In this document: piece after piece, positions 53,746-62,722 of the stretch
Numbering within the stretch: the stretch's first letter is position 1
Layout: every line of letters starts with the position of its first letter
Assembly (NCBI GenBank): GCA_022827425.1
Contig: JAJDSZ010000129.1
Span: 1 to 64,000 of the forward strand
Reading direction: 5' to 3'
Source of the DNA: Pseudomonadales bacterium
GTDB lineage: Bacteria > Pseudomonadota > Gammaproteobacteria > Pseudomonadales > Pseudohongiellaceae
DNA length: 64,000 nt
The notes under the pieces: generated by a model
The model's database searches: none
What the model was told of the DNA's origin: nothing
The model's input: the letters and a program-made list of their open reading frames with translations, nothing else
Program-made: the position numbers and the translations under genes

Positions 53746-54576
53746 CTAACGGTTCGACTTTCTGCGCCGCACGATCAGCTTGTCGGTGCGCTTGTTGGAA
53801 CGGGTCTTGAAGCCCTTGGTGGGCACGCCGGTGGGCGACACCGGATGCCGGCCGCCGGAGGACTTGCCTTCGCCGCCGCCATGGGGGTGATCCACGGGAT
53901 TCATCACCACGCCCCGCACCGTTGGCCGGATGCCGCGCCAGCGGCTCGCGCCCGCCTTGCCCAGGGAACGCAGGGAATGCTCGGAGTTGGAAACTTCGCC
54001 CAGGGTTGCGCGGCAATCGGCAAGCACCTTGCGCATTTCGCCGGAGCGCAGACGCAGGGTGACGTATTTTCCTTCCCGGGCCACAAGTTGCACCGAGGCG
54101 CCGGCGCTGCGGGCGATCTGGGCGCCCTTGCCCGGCTTCAACTCAATGCAATGCAAGTTGCTGCCAAGCGGCACATTGCGCAGCGGCAGGCAGTTGCCGG
54201 CGCGAATCGGAGAATCCTCGCCGGACAGGAGCCGGTCTCCCGCCCGCACCGCCGCCGGGGCGATGATGTAGCGGCGCTCGCCATCGGCATACAGCAGCAG
54301 GGCGATATTGGCCGAACGGTTCGGGTCGTATTCGAGCCGCTCCACTTTGGCTTCGATATTGTCCTTGTTGCGGCGGAAATCGATGATGCGGTACTTCTGC
54401 TTGTGGCCGCCGCCGGCGTGGCGCCGGGTGATTCTACCCTGGTTGTTGCGGCCGCCGGTTTTCGGCTTGGGCGCGGTCAGCGGCGCGAAAGGCGCGCCCT
54501 TGTGCAATTCGGGATGGCGCACCTTGACGACGAAACGGCGTCCGGGTGATGTGGGTTTGCATTTTACGACCGGCAT
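53746..54576 (-). CDS. rplB: 50S ribosomal protein L2
   Basis: A 276-residue protein: [50 protein letters not shown] and the C-terminal [43 protein letters not shown], with the histidine long linked to peptidyl-transferase activity. Standard length. It lies between rplW and rpsS. Confidence 0.98.
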   Translation of the reverse strand: MPVVKCKPTSPGRRFVVKVRHPELHKGAPFAPLTAPKPKTGGRNNQGRITRRHAGGGHKQKYRIIDFRRNKDNIEAKVERLEYDPNRSANIALLLYADGERRYIIAPAAVRAGDRLLSGEDSPIRAGNCLPLRNVPLGSNLHCIELKPGKGAQIARSAGASVQLVAREGKYVTLRLRSGEMRKVLADCRATLGEVSNSEHSLRSLGKAGASRWRGIRPTVRGVVMNPVDHPHGGGEGKSSGGRHPVSPTGVPTKGFKTRSNKRTDKLIVRRRKSNR

Positions 54577-54590
54577 GGCGTCAACTCCTC

Positions 54591-54890
54591 CTAACCCGCA
54601 TCCGCGAAATCGATTGCATCGCCGGGCTGCAGGCGCACATAGGCCTTGCGCCAGTCCGGGCGCTTGCGCGGGCGGCCCCGGGCGGCACCCTTGACCTTGC
54701 CCTTCACATTGAGCACCTGGAGGTCGGTGACCACCACCTCGTAGATGGTTTCCACCGCGGTCCTGATTTCCGCCTTGGTGGCGTCCCGCGCCACCCGGAA
54801 GGCGTATTGATTGTGTTCGTCGCCGGCTATGGTGGTCTTCTCGGACACATGTGGCGCCAGCAATACCTGATACATGCGTTCCGGGTTCAT
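54591..54890 (-). CDS. rplW: 50S ribosomal protein L23
   Basis: A 99-residue protein: [52 protein letters not shown], ending [20 protein letters not shown]23 is the docking site for SRP and trigger factor. The ATG at 54890 overlaps the rplD stop (ATGA). The open frame upstream is the shadow of rplD. Confidence 0.97.
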   Translation of the reverse strand: MNPERMYQVLLAPHVSEKTTIAGDEHNQYAFRVARDATKAEIRTAVETIYEVVVTDLQVLNVKGKVKGAARGRPRKRPDWRKAYVRLQPGDAIDFADAG

Positions 54891-55504
54891 GACAGCATTC
54901 CTTCCATCTGCTTCATGGCCGCCACGGTACAGAGCACCTTGTCGAATCCGATCAGGCTCACCGGATCGATCGCCTGGGCGTCGAGCACGTCCACCTTGTG
55001 GAGATTGCGGGCGGCGAGATACAGGTTCCGCTCCACCCCTCCGGTGATGATGAGCACGTTGTCGAGTTCGAATTCCCCGAGCTTGCCCACGAGTTCCTTC
55101 GTCTTGTGCGATTCTAGGCTGAAATCGTCCACCACGATGAGGCGTTGCTGGCGAATGAGTTCGGAGACGATGCACCGCATCGCGCTGCGGTACATCTTGC
55201 GATTGAGTTTCTTGCCGTAGTCCCGGGGCCGGGCCGCGAAAGCAAGGCCTCCGCCGCGCCAGATTGGCGAGCGGATGGTGCCGGCCCGGGCCCTGCCGGT
55301 GCCTTTCTGGCGCCAGGGCTTGCGCCCGCCGCCGCGGACTTCGGAGCGGTTCTTCTGCCGGACGCTGCCCTGGCGGGCGCCGGCGAGATAGGTCACCACC
55401 GTCTGATGCACCAGCGGCTCATTGAATTCCCGGGCAAAGGCCTCGTCGGGAAGGGAAATCGTTTTCCGGGTCTTCTTTCCCGGAACCGTCAAGGCCAGTT
55501 CCAT
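54887..55504 (-). CDS. rplD: 50S ribosomal protein L4
   Basis: A 205-residue protein: the [11 protein letters not shown] start, the extended loop [46 protein letters not shown] and the C-terminal [33 protein letters not shown]. The loop reaches into the exit tunnel. In E. coli L4 represses the S10 operon through its leader. Start follows the rplC stop by two bases. Confidence 0.97.
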   Translation of the reverse strand: MELALTVPGKKTRKTISLPDEAFAREFNEPLVHQTVVTYLAGARQGSVRQKNRSEVRGGGRKPWRQKGTGRARAGTIRSPIWRGGGLAFAARPRDYGKKLNRKMYRSAMRCIVSELIRQQRLIVVDDFSLESHKTKELVGKLGEFELDNVLIITGGVERNLYLAARNLHKVDVLDAQAIDPVSLIGFDKVLCTVAAMKQMEGMLS

Positions 55505-55506
55505 GA

Positions 55507-56157
55507 TCAATTCGTCCGTCTGGTCTTGATGGCGGGCCGCACGATTACCCGGGAACCGGTGGCGCCGGGCAGCGCGCCCTTGATCAGCAGCAGATGGTTT
55601 TCGAGGTCCACCCGCACGACTTCCAGGCTTTGCACGGTCTTGCGCACATTGCCCATCTGTCCGGCCATCTTCTTGCCCTTGAATACCTTGCCCGGCGTCT
55701 GGCACTGGCCGATGGAGCCCGGGGCGCGGTGTGAAATCGAGTTGCCGTGGGTGGCGTCCTGCATGCTGAAGTTGTGGCGCTTGACCGTGCCCTGGAAGCC
55801 CTTGCCCTTGGAGACGCCGGTGACATCGACTTTCTGGCCGGCTTCAAACAGGTTCACGCGGAATTCGCTGCCGGCGCTGACTTCGCCGAGATCCACGCCC
55901 TCGATGCGGAACTCCCACAGGCCTTCGCCGGCTTCGGTTCCCGCCTTGCGGAAATGGCCGGCTTCACAATTGTTGACGCGTGAAGGCTTGCGCGAGCCCA
56001 TGGTGACCTGGACCGCGCTGTAACCGTCCGACTCCGGGGTTTTGACCTGGGTCACCCGGTTCGGCTGCACTTCCACCACGGTCACCGGAACGGATTCACC
56101 GTCTTCCGTGAAGACGCGGGTCATCCCGCTCTTGCGACCAACAAGTCCTAAGGACAT
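55507..56157 (-). CDS. rplC: 50S ribosomal protein L3
   Basis: A 216-residue protein: [54 protein letters not shown] and [56 protein letters not shown]. The glutamine that PrmB methylates lies in [14 protein letters not shown]. The start at 56157 is standard. An unusual 202-base gap with a terminator separates it from rpsJ. Confidence 0.97.
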   Translation of the reverse strand: MSLGLVGRKSGMTRVFTEDGESVPVTVVEVQPNRVTQVKTPESDGYSAVQVTMGSRKPSRVNNCEAGHFRKAGTEAGEGLWEFRIEGVDLGEVSAGSEFRVNLFEAGQKVDVTGVSKGKGFQGTVKRHNFSMQDATHGNSISHRAPGSIGQCQTPGKVFKGKKMAGQMGNVRKTVQSLEVVRVDLENHLLLIKGALPGATGSRVIVRPAIKTRRTN

Positions 56158-56305
56158 TTGCGAAACACCTCTTTGCGCACGGGGCTGAAACCCTCTCTGG
56201 CCGCTTGCGCGTTGCACCTGGCGCGATATCAGGGATACCCGTGAGATCAGTGCGCCAATTGACTATTTTCCCGGAAGCTGCGATGAATCTTCGCTTCCTT
56301 CAGCT

Positions 56306-56340
56306 AAAAAAAGGGCAACGGGGACTGACAACCCGTTGCC
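56306..56340 (-). terminator. rho-independent terminator or attenuator between rpsJ and rplC
   Basis: On the minus strand GGCAACGGG, a nine-base loop and CCCGTTGCC form a perfect nine-pair stem followed by seven T residues. It starts 20 bases after the rpsJ stop codon and 149 bases before the rplC ATG. This is inside what is normally one continuous S10 operon, so it should separate, or differentially regulate, rpsJ and the rest. Confidence 0.8.
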
Positions 56341-56359
56341 TGGTTCTGGTTCAGCGCGC

Positions 56360-56689
<330 letters not shown>

Positions 56690-56805
56690 TCAGGCCAGAA
56701 GGCCCTGTCCTCTGCAGGTATTCGCCTCGCTTCCCGGCTGCCCGGGCGCGGCCTGATCGCATCGAAATCGACGGTTTCAGGTTCGCCCGCCCAAAAAAGA
56801 CGCGT

Positions 56806-56834
56806 ATTTTGCTGACTTGACATGGGGGTGTCAA
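56806..56834 (-). promoter_or_regulatory. putative S10 operon promoter with palindrome over the -35 box
   Basis: On the minus strand TTGACA (exact consensus), 17 bases, then CAAAAT (four of six). The -35 box lies within the perfect inverted repeat CTTGACA-CCCCCA-TGTCAAG (56816-56835). It is about 135 bases upstream of rpsJ, leaving a leader that could carry an L4-responsive structure. Confidence 0.65.
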
Positions 56835-56950
56835 GCAAAAAATGCCTGTATCCACAAAAAAGTTTGCTTGGAGTGATGGTGGGGGAAATCGTGTGGCTTC
56901 AATCCGTCGCCGTCGGGGGGTGCAGTGCAGCGGACGCCGTAAATACGGTC

Positions 56951-57060
56951 CAGCCGCCAAGCACAGCTTGGCGTCGTTTCGGCTGCGCATGAAGCTGCGC
57001 TTCATAAACGCTTGCCTACACCCCTGTAGGCTTCGGGCTCGGCTGTCCCTGCCTCGCACG
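56951..57060. repeat. partial family B repeat with extra shared string
   Basis: GCCAAGCACAGCTTGGC, GAAGCTGCGCTTC and ATAAACGCTTG match the middle module of the copy at 45135-45318. The following 57036-57058 is identical (inverted) to 23 bases at 37738-37760. The remaining bases between 56836 and 57107 show no gene. Confidence 0.8.
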
Positions 57061-57107
57061 CCCGCTGCACTGCACCCCCCGACGGCGACTCACAGCGTAC
57101 CAATTCC

Positions 57108-57135
57108 GTCATTCTGCGCGCAGTCGCAGAATCTC
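57108..57135. repeat. family A repeat, half copy
   Basis: GTCATTCTGCGCG and CAGTCGCAGAATCTC, the left half only. It lies immediately after the stop of the DEAD-box helicase gene on its downstream side. Confidence 0.75.
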
Positions 57136-57143
57136 GGGGGATT

Positions 57144-58391
57144 TCAGCGGCGACGACCGGCTTGGCGGCGTTGGGGTTTTTCCTTGAATTGGGAGGGACG
57201 GTGGAAGGGCGGCGCCGGGGTGAGTTGGGGGGGGGCGGGATGGATGCAGTCGAGCTTGCCACCGAGTTTTTCTTCGATGGGCGGCAGGAGGAAGGAATCT
57301 TCCTCGCAGGCGAAACTGATTGAGGTTCCCACCTTGCCGGCGCGACCGGTGCGGCCGATGCGGTGGACGTAGTCATCGGGCTCCTCGGGCAAGGTGTAAT
57401 TGATGACGTGGGAGACTTCCTCTATATGGAGGCCGCGCCCGGCCACGTCGGTGGCGACGAGCACCTGGATTTCGCCGGACTTGAACCTGGCCAGGGTGCG
57501 GCTGCGCTTGTGCTGGGGAATTTCGCCGGACAGCATCCCGCAATTGACGCCGTTGCGGTGCAAGTCGTCCGCGAGCCTGCGAACCTGGTCGCGCCGGTTG
57601 CTGAATACCAGCACCTTGCTCTTGCCGGGTTCGCTGAGCAGGTTGTACAGGAGATGGTACTTGTCGCTGGTGGTGACCAGGTAGACTTTCTGGTCCACCG
57701 CCTCGGCGGCGATCTGCTCCGGATCGACTTCCACCATCACCGGGTCCAGCGCCCAGCGACCGGCGAGTTCGGTGATCGCCGGCGGAAAGGTGGCGCTGTA
57801 GAGCAGGGTCTGGCGGCAATCCTTGCGCGGCGTGCGGGAGACGATCTGGCGCACCTGGGGAATGAAGCCCATGTCGAGCATGCGGTCCGCCTCGTCGAGG
57901 ACGAGCAATTCGATCAGACCCAGATACAGATTGTCGCTGCCGGCGAAATCGAGCAGGCGGCCGGGAGTGGCGACGACGATATCCACCGGACCGGCGTCCA
58001 GCGCCCGATGCTGTTTCTGGTAATCCTCTCCCCCCACCAGGGTGACCACGCGCAGTTCGCAAAAGCGGGTAAGCTCCTCGGCGTCGGCGGCGATCTGGCC
58101 GGCGAGTTCCCGGGTGGGGGCAACCACCAGCGCCCGGGGTTCGCCAACGAAGCGTTCGCCTTCCACGGGATTGCTGAGCAGGTCGTTGATGATGGTGATG
58201 AGGAATGCCGCGGTCTTGCCGGTGCCGGTCTGGGCCTTGCCGGTGACATCGTGGCCTTGCAGGGTATGGCGAAGGCTTGCGGCCTGTATCGGCGTGCAAT
58301 GGGTGAAGCCCAGGGCGTGGATCGCCTGGCGCAGGGGTTCGCGCAGGTCGAATTCGTCGAATGTGGTGAGTGATTCGTTAGTCGCTAGCAT
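57144..58391 (-). CDS. rhlB: DEAD-box RNA helicase (RhlB-like)
   Basis: A 415-residue helicase. In order: the Q motif in GFTHCTPIQ, AQTGTGKT (I), PTRELAGQ (Ia), TPGRLLD (Ib), VLDEADRML (II), SAT (III), VFSNRRDQ (IV), ATDVAGRGLHIEEVSHVINY (V) and HRIGRTGRAGK (VI). The C-terminal tail is proline-rich and basic. RhlB unwinds RNA in the degradosome; RhlE is a possible alternative. The ATG at 58391 overlaps the moeB stop. The frame extends upstream through moeB without similarity. Confidence 0.88.
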   Translation of the reverse strand: MLATNESLTTFDEFDLREPLRQAIHALGFTHCTPIQAASLRHTLQGHDVTGKAQTGTGKTAAFLITIINDLLSNPVEGERFVGEPRALVVAPTRELAGQIAADAEELTRFCELRVVTLVGGEDYQKQHRALDAGPVDIVVATPGRLLDFAGSDNLYLGLIELLVLDEADRMLDMGFIPQVRQIVSRTPRKDCRQTLLYSATFPPAITELAGRWALDPVMVEVDPEQIAAEAVDQKVYLVTTSDKYHLLYNLLSEPGKSKVLVFSNRRDQVRRLADDLHRNGVNCGMLSGEIPQHKRSRTLARFKSGEIQVLVATDVAGRGLHIEEVSHVINYTLPEEPDDYVHRIGRTGRAGKVGTSISFACEEDSFLLPPIEEKLGGKLDCIHPAPPQLTPAPPFHRPSQFKEKPQRRQAGRRR

Positions 58392-59154
58392 GGGGTGGTC
58401 CGGCGTGGGGGCGGAAGGAGCAGGTTTCACAATCCGGGTCCCGTGGGAGTTTGAGGTCGCGCCATTGCATGCCCGCGGCATCGAGGAGCAGGAGACGACC
58501 GATGAGAGTCTGGCCGATGCCGGCGAGCATCTTGATGGCTTCCATGGCCTGGACCGAACCGATGATTCCGACAAGCGGCGCCATGACGCCATTGCTGGCG
58601 CAACTCGCATCGAGTTCACCGAGTTGCGGATACAGGCAATGGTAGCACGGGCTGGCGGCAATGTTGGGATCGAAGGCGGCGATCTGTCCCTGCATGCGGA
58701 TGGCGGCGGCGGAAATCAGCGGCTTGCCCCTGGCGACGCAGGAGGCGTTGATGGCGAAACGGGTTTCGAAATTGTCGCAGGCGTCGAGCACGAGGTCGGC
58801 CCCGGCCACCGCCGCATCGAGGCTGTCGCCTTGCAGGCGCTGGCGGATCGTGGTCACGGCAACATCGGGATTGAGGCTGAGCAGCCGGTCCCGGGCGGAA
58901 TCGACCTTGGCCTGGCCGAGCGATTTTTCGGCATGGGCGATCTGGCGCTGCAGATTGGTCAACTCAACGATATCGTCATCGGCGATCAGCAGATGGCCGA
59001 CGCCGGCCGCGGCAAGATACATGGCCGCGGGGCAGCCGAGCCCGCCCATGCCGACAATGAGAACGGCGGCGTCCATGAGCTTGCGCTGTCCCGCCACGTC
59101 CATTTCGGGCAACAGGATCTGGCGGCTGAAGCGCAACAACTGCTGTTCATTCAT
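58378..59154 (-). CDS. moeB: MoeB/ThiF-family adenylyltransferase
   Basis: A 258-residue E1-like enzyme. It opens RFSRQILLPEMDVAGQRKLMDAAVLIVGMGGLGCPAAMYLAAAGVG, has DNFETRFAIN, and carries the zinc cysteines CYHC and DCETC. It adenylates the C-terminus of MoaD (or ThiS) for sulphur transfer in molybdopterin or thiamine synthesis. In gammaproteobacteria moeB usually follows prmC directly; here two AT-rich genes lie between. It is relevant to the molybdenum hydroxylase at 31193. Confidence 0.9.
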   Translation of the reverse strand: MNEQQLLRFSRQILLPEMDVAGQRKLMDAAVLIVGMGGLGCPAAMYLAAAGVGHLLIADDDIVELTNLQRQIAHAEKSLGQAKVDSARDRLLSLNPDVAVTTIRQRLQGDSLDAAVAGADLVLDACDNFETRFAINASCVARGKPLISAAAIRMQGQIAAFDPNIAASPCYHCLYPQLGELDASCASNGVMAPLVGIIGSVQAMEAIKMLAGIGQTLIGRLLLLDAAGMQWRDLKLPRDPDCETCSFRPHAGPPHASD

Positions 59155-59404
59155 CGGCTGGCTGCATTGGGCATGGCGCGCCCGGGCAAACTTGGAATTA
59201 TAGTCGAATATGTGGGACCGCCATCTTTTTGTTTAGGGCCTTCAGGACCATCCTATAGTCATACAGGTCGTTGGTGTTCCTTATTTGGTTGGATGGATCG
59301 CATCCGGTCTGCGGATTGATTCTCGTTGGGTGGAGCAGTTTCTGCGCTATGGATGGTTTCCTGCGTCAGTCTGGTTACGCCGTAGCCGGTTTTCCGGCAG
59401 CCCG
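59155..59404. other. junction between moeB and the ankyrin locus
   Basis: About 250 bases with falling GC content from left to right. No gene, repeat copy or clear terminator was found. It is probably one boundary of the inserted ankyrin segment. Confidence 0.4.
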
Positions 59405-60607
59405 CTAACGAGCTCCCGCATCCTGTAGCATACGTTGGATTTCCTTGTTGCCATAGTCTCTCGCGTAGCTCAGCGCCATGCGTCCTCCTTCGCTTGTCGC
59501 ATCCGCTTCCCATTCAAGCAACTCCCGAACAATTTTGGTATGGTTGAACATTGCGGCCACAGATAAGGCCGTATGACCTTTCTCCGTATGTTCCAGATTT
59601 GCACCTTTGATAGCAAGTAAACGCACCATATCTACGTCTCCATAGGTTGCTGCATCTATGATCGGGGTGTTATTGTAAGTATCTCTCCATTCTATATTCG
59701 CACCGGCATTGAGTAAGATTTCGACCACTTTCGTATTCCCGTCGCGTACAGCTTGATTCAACGGAGACCGTCTACCATCAGCAGTGGTAAAGTTCACATT
59801 GGCACCTGACTGCAAAAGCATTTGCAAAGCTTCGATGTCGTTGCTGCGAACTGCTACAAGTACATCATTCCGATAGCCAGAATTCTCATATGCGGATTGA
59901 ATTTCCGCATGTCTATCAATTTCGAATTCCCAGTACATCTCCTCATTTTTCGCTACATTCTCAAGCTGCTCGCGGCTAAGATACGGAGAGAGGCGGGACT
60001 GAAGTTCTTCGACAGTTAATAGTGAAGCGGAATACTCGTCTCTGCTAAGCAAGCCCGAGTTTTCTTGTTGACTCAATTCACTATTAAATTGTTCCCATTC
60101 AATAATTATATCTCGGACCAATTGCTCGTCAGCAATGTCCATGTTGGCAACAAGTTCCTGCCACTTTCTCTCATAAACTCCTTCTGCATGATCTATCGGT
60201 GTCGGCTGGAAAGGGGAGAACACCGCATTGGGCAATAGCTCCGGAGCCGCTCCATCACTCGTGCTTGTTACCAACTCAAGCAATCGATCCATGTGCCCGG
60301 TCTGGAATTGCTCGATTTCTTCGGCACTGAGCCCGTCGGCGGTTAACACAAAATTTGCCACTTCTTCTAAAATCTCTCCGGGAGCATTGGGCTCAGCTTC
60401 CCGAAGCCGTTGCATCAAGTCGCCAAAGGACGTATTCACTGCTTGTTCTGTGGGCGCTTCCGCTTCCGTGACCGGCTCCTCACCAACTTCTGGAACCAAT
60501 CCGCGATTATCGAGCCAAGTCAGGACGATCCCTGCCAAGCCCCATCCGCACACGATAAACAGTAGCCCTCCCAGTAAGTTCGCATTGTTTGATATGAATG
60601 ATTTCAT
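59405..60607 (-). CDS. membrane-anchored ankyrin-repeat protein
   Basis: A 400-residue protein. A membrane helix lies at about 9-31 (ANLLGGLLFIVCGWGLAGIVLTW) and the following region to about 240 is acidic and helical with no known domain. The C-terminal 155 residues hold about four ankyrin repeats (NDIEALQMLLQSGANVNFTT, GNTKVVEILLNAGANIEWRD, GDVDMVRLLAIKGANLEHTE, NHTKIVRELLEWEADATSEG). Ankyrin repeats bind proteins; those of symbionts sometimes target host factors, but here a membrane anchor places them in the periplasm or at the surface. Codon use is more AT-rich than the neighbours, suggesting transfer. Confidence 0.85.
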   Translation of the reverse strand: MKSFISNNANLLGGLLFIVCGWGLAGIVLTWLDNRGLVPEVGEEPVTEAEAPTEQAVNTSFGDLMQRLREAEPNAPGEILEEVANFVLTADGLSAEEIEQFQTGHMDRLLELVTSTSDGAAPELLPNAVFSPFQPTPIDHAEGVYERKWQELVANMDIADEQLVRDIIIEWEQFNSELSQQENSGLLSRDEYSASLLTVEELQSRLSPYLSREQLENVAKNEEMYWEFEIDRHAEIQSAYENSGYRNDVLVAVRSNDIEALQMLLQSGANVNFTTADGRRSPLNQAVRDGNTKVVEILLNAGANIEWRDTYNNTPIIDAATYGDVDMVRLLAIKGANLEHTEKGHTALSVAAMFNHTKIVRELLEWEADATSEGGRMALSYARDYGNKEIQRMLQDAGAR

Positions 60608-60739
60608 GTTTATCGGGACCTTCCGTTGACTTCAGAAATTCGGGAACTAATACTGCCCTGCCTTCAGCAGCGATATCTAGCCAGGATAACCTGCCTGACA
60701 CCAAGCTTCAAGCTGCTTACCAATCACCGGCAAAGACTT

Positions 60740-61441
60740 TCATGTCTGCTGTGGTTTGCTGCATTGAACGCGCCCTTTGTCCGTCACAGTACAGTTGCTG
60801 CCCACCGGGGTCGCAGATGTGCTTCCCTGAGGTAGACCCGAGCCAAGGATCGTAGTTGGGACATTGGGGGCATTGGGGGCATTGGGGGGAGGATTGTTTC
60901 CATCACCACCACCCGCTGACTGTTGTTGCGCTGGGGGAGAGGCACTATCCTCAGCGTCACAAGCTCGATTACCATCGCCCCATCCTTGATACAGCATACT
61001 TTGCCCTTGATTGTGAATATTCGCGGCTGACTGCCTAGCGCTATCTCTTTCGAGGTCAGCTTGTTCCAAGGCTAAACTGAGTTCGGCTGCGGCTTCCGCT
61101 ACTTCTTTCAAATAGCGTGCAGGGTTCGTAATTGACCATATTTGGGCATCAATCACCTCTCGCAAATACTCCGCTTTTGCCTCGCCGGTTGATTGCATAT
61201 AATTTGCTTGGGCTGCCTTCAATGCATCGGCGTAGTCTGAATCAACATCTTGCAATAAATCATTGTACACGTCTGCATTGGCATCAAGACAAGCTTGATG
61301 AGCAGCGCTATTTCCGGATGGGGCCACGAAACTTGTGTATCCGTTAGATGCGAATACTAGCAGAATCGTAAAAATTGTCAAGGCGAAGGCTGGAGAGATA
61401 ATCACCGGCTCTAGAACCAAGGTTTGAGTGTTTGACTTCAT
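60740..61441 (-). CDS. membrane-anchored coiled-coil protein with Pro/Asn-rich tail
   Basis: A 233-residue protein of unknown function. It has one N-terminal membrane helix (about 14-35), then a helical, coiled-coil-like stretch of about 110 residues with short Ala-rich segments (EAKAEYLREVIDAQ, EVAEAAAELSLALEQADLERDSARQS). The C-terminal 70 residues are low in complexity, with Gln, Gly and Asn-Ala-Pro repeats. It precedes the ankyrin gene on the same strand, with similar AT-rich composition and the same anchor topology, so the two probably form a pair. Confidence 0.7.
   Translation of the reverse strand: MKSNTQTLVLEPVIISPAFALTIFTILLVFASNGYTSFVAPSGNSAAHQACLDANADVYNDLLQDVDSDYADALKAAQANYMQSTGEAKAEYLREVIDAQIWSITNPARYLKEVAEAAAELSLALEQADLERDSARQSAANIHNQGQSMLYQGWGDGNRACDAEDSASPPAQQQSAGGGDGNNPPPNAPNAPNVPTTILGSGLPQGSTSATPVGSNCTVTDKGRVQCSKPQQT
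60862..60888. repeat. three tandem copies of CATTGGGGG
   Basis: A nine-base unit repeated exactly three times inside the coding sequence above, giving the NAPNAPN run in the protein. Such units change number easily by slippage without breaking frame. Confidence 0.85.
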
Positions 61442-61806
61442 TTTTTGCTAATAGGAAAATTGATATGGGTTCAGTGCTCCCGATAACTGGAGTTATCGGG
61501 AGTTCTTATCCCTTTCCCCGCATCTCGTAACTATCTGTTCCGAAAGCGTTTTCCGCAATCCACTTAATGAACCTGCGGATAATGACCTGGCCCACATCTC
61601 AGAGATCGGTACCTCAGGATTCCATTAAAAAGGCCGTGCTGTCCGCAAATAGCCATCGGTATTCTCGGTTCCCCGTACGGAATCGGCAATCCGCCGTCAT
61701 GCTTGGAAAGGCTTTCACAGTTCCGGCCCCGGTCTGAACCGCTCCAGGTGGTAGTCGAAGGACAGCCATCTGTTCATTCGAATGTAAATCCGGGGCGTCC
61801 ATTCGA
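61442..61806. other. junction between the ankyrin locus and prmC, with a hairpin
   Basis: CTCCCGATAAC-TGGA-GTTATCGGGAG at 61478-61503 is a perfect eleven-pair hairpin, upstream of the coiled-coil gene. Further right, the minus strand at about 61715-61800 has a short open frame (WTPRIYIRMNRWLSFDYHLE) of unknown origin that could be the tail of a decayed gene. No complete gene is present. Confidence 0.4.
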
Positions 61807-62646
61807 TCACAAATGGCTGGCACAGATAATCCGGTCGTGGCCGGCGTGGTCCCGGTAATGCTTGATGTTGCGGTATCCGGCGGCGGAGAGCAGTTCGGTC
61901 GTTGGCTCGCGCTGATCGTGGCCGTGTTCGAGCAGCAACAGGCCGCCAGCTTTGAGACAGCGCCTGGCCTGGTTGATGATTTGGCGAATGGCGGACAGGC
62001 CGTCTGCTCCGGCGAACAGCGCCATATCGGGCTCGAATGCGCAATCGGGATGCAGCGCCGGGGCGCCCGGCGCCACATAGGGCGGATTGGCGACGATCAT
62101 GTCATAGGCTGAATCAGCCAGGCTCTCACACCAGGAAGCTTCCCGAAAGCTGATGTTGCGGGCGCCCAGTTCCCTGGCATTGCGGCGGGCGAGGGCCAGG
62201 GCCTGCGGGCTGAGGTCCACGGCGCGGATGAGCCAGTCCGGCTTGGCCCGCGCCAGGGCAATGGCGATGGCGCCGCTGCCTGTGCCGAGGTCTGCGACTT
62301 GCAGGGGGCCGTTTTTGCCTTCGGGGGCGGATTCCAGCGTCAGTTCCACCAGCAGTTCGGTTTCCGGGCGGGGAATCAGTACACAGGGGTTGACCGCAAG
62401 CTGGAAGTCCATGAAGCCCGCGTTTCCCAGCAGATAGGCGACCGGTTCGCCCTTGCCGCGGCGCTGCAGAAGCCGTCGAAATTCGCTGATTTCCCGGTCG
62501 CCCAGGGGTCGTTCGGGATGGGCGTATAATGCGCTGCGGGTGACGCCAAGCACATGGGCGAGCAAACGTTCGCCATCCAGTGGGGAGCAGTCCGTCGTAC
62601 TCTGCGACTTTCGGGCGCTTGCGAGCGCATCGGCTATCGTGGTCAT
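61807..62646 (-). CDS. prmC: release factor glutamine methyltransferase
   Basis: A 279-residue enzyme. The SAM-binding motif is VADLGTGSGAIAIALA and the catalytic NPPY is in IVANPPYVAPG. The N-terminal helical domain binds the release factor. It methylates the GGQ glutamine of RF1 and RF2. The ATG at 62646 (MTTIADALASAR) is the standard start; the open frame upstream consists of family A repeat sequence. It lies downstream of prfA, as expected. Confidence 0.95.
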   Translation of the reverse strand: MTTIADALASARKSQSTTDCSPLDGERLLAHVLGVTRSALYAHPERPLGDREISEFRRLLQRRGKGEPVAYLLGNAGFMDFQLAVNPCVLIPRPETELLVELTLESAPEGKNGPLQVADLGTGSGAIAIALARAKPDWLIRAVDLSPQALALARRNARELGARNISFREASWCESLADSAYDMIVANPPYVAPGAPALHPDCAFEPDMALFAGADGLSAIRQIINQARRCLKAGGLLLLEHGHDQREPTTELLSAAGYRNIKHYRDHAGHDRIICASHL

Positions 62647-62667
62647 CGGTTTGCTACCTGGGAGCCT

Positions 62668-62700
62668 GTCATTCCGCGCGAAGCGCAGTCGCAGAATCTC
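62668..62700. repeat. family A repeat, half copy, between prfA and prmC
   Basis: GTCATTCCGCGCGAAGCGCA and GTCGCAGAATCTC, left half only, preceded by a family C fragment (GGAGCCTG). It lies in the short gap just before the prmC start. Confidence 0.75.
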
Positions 62701-62722
62701 ATTGGGAATTCCATAAGGCTGT

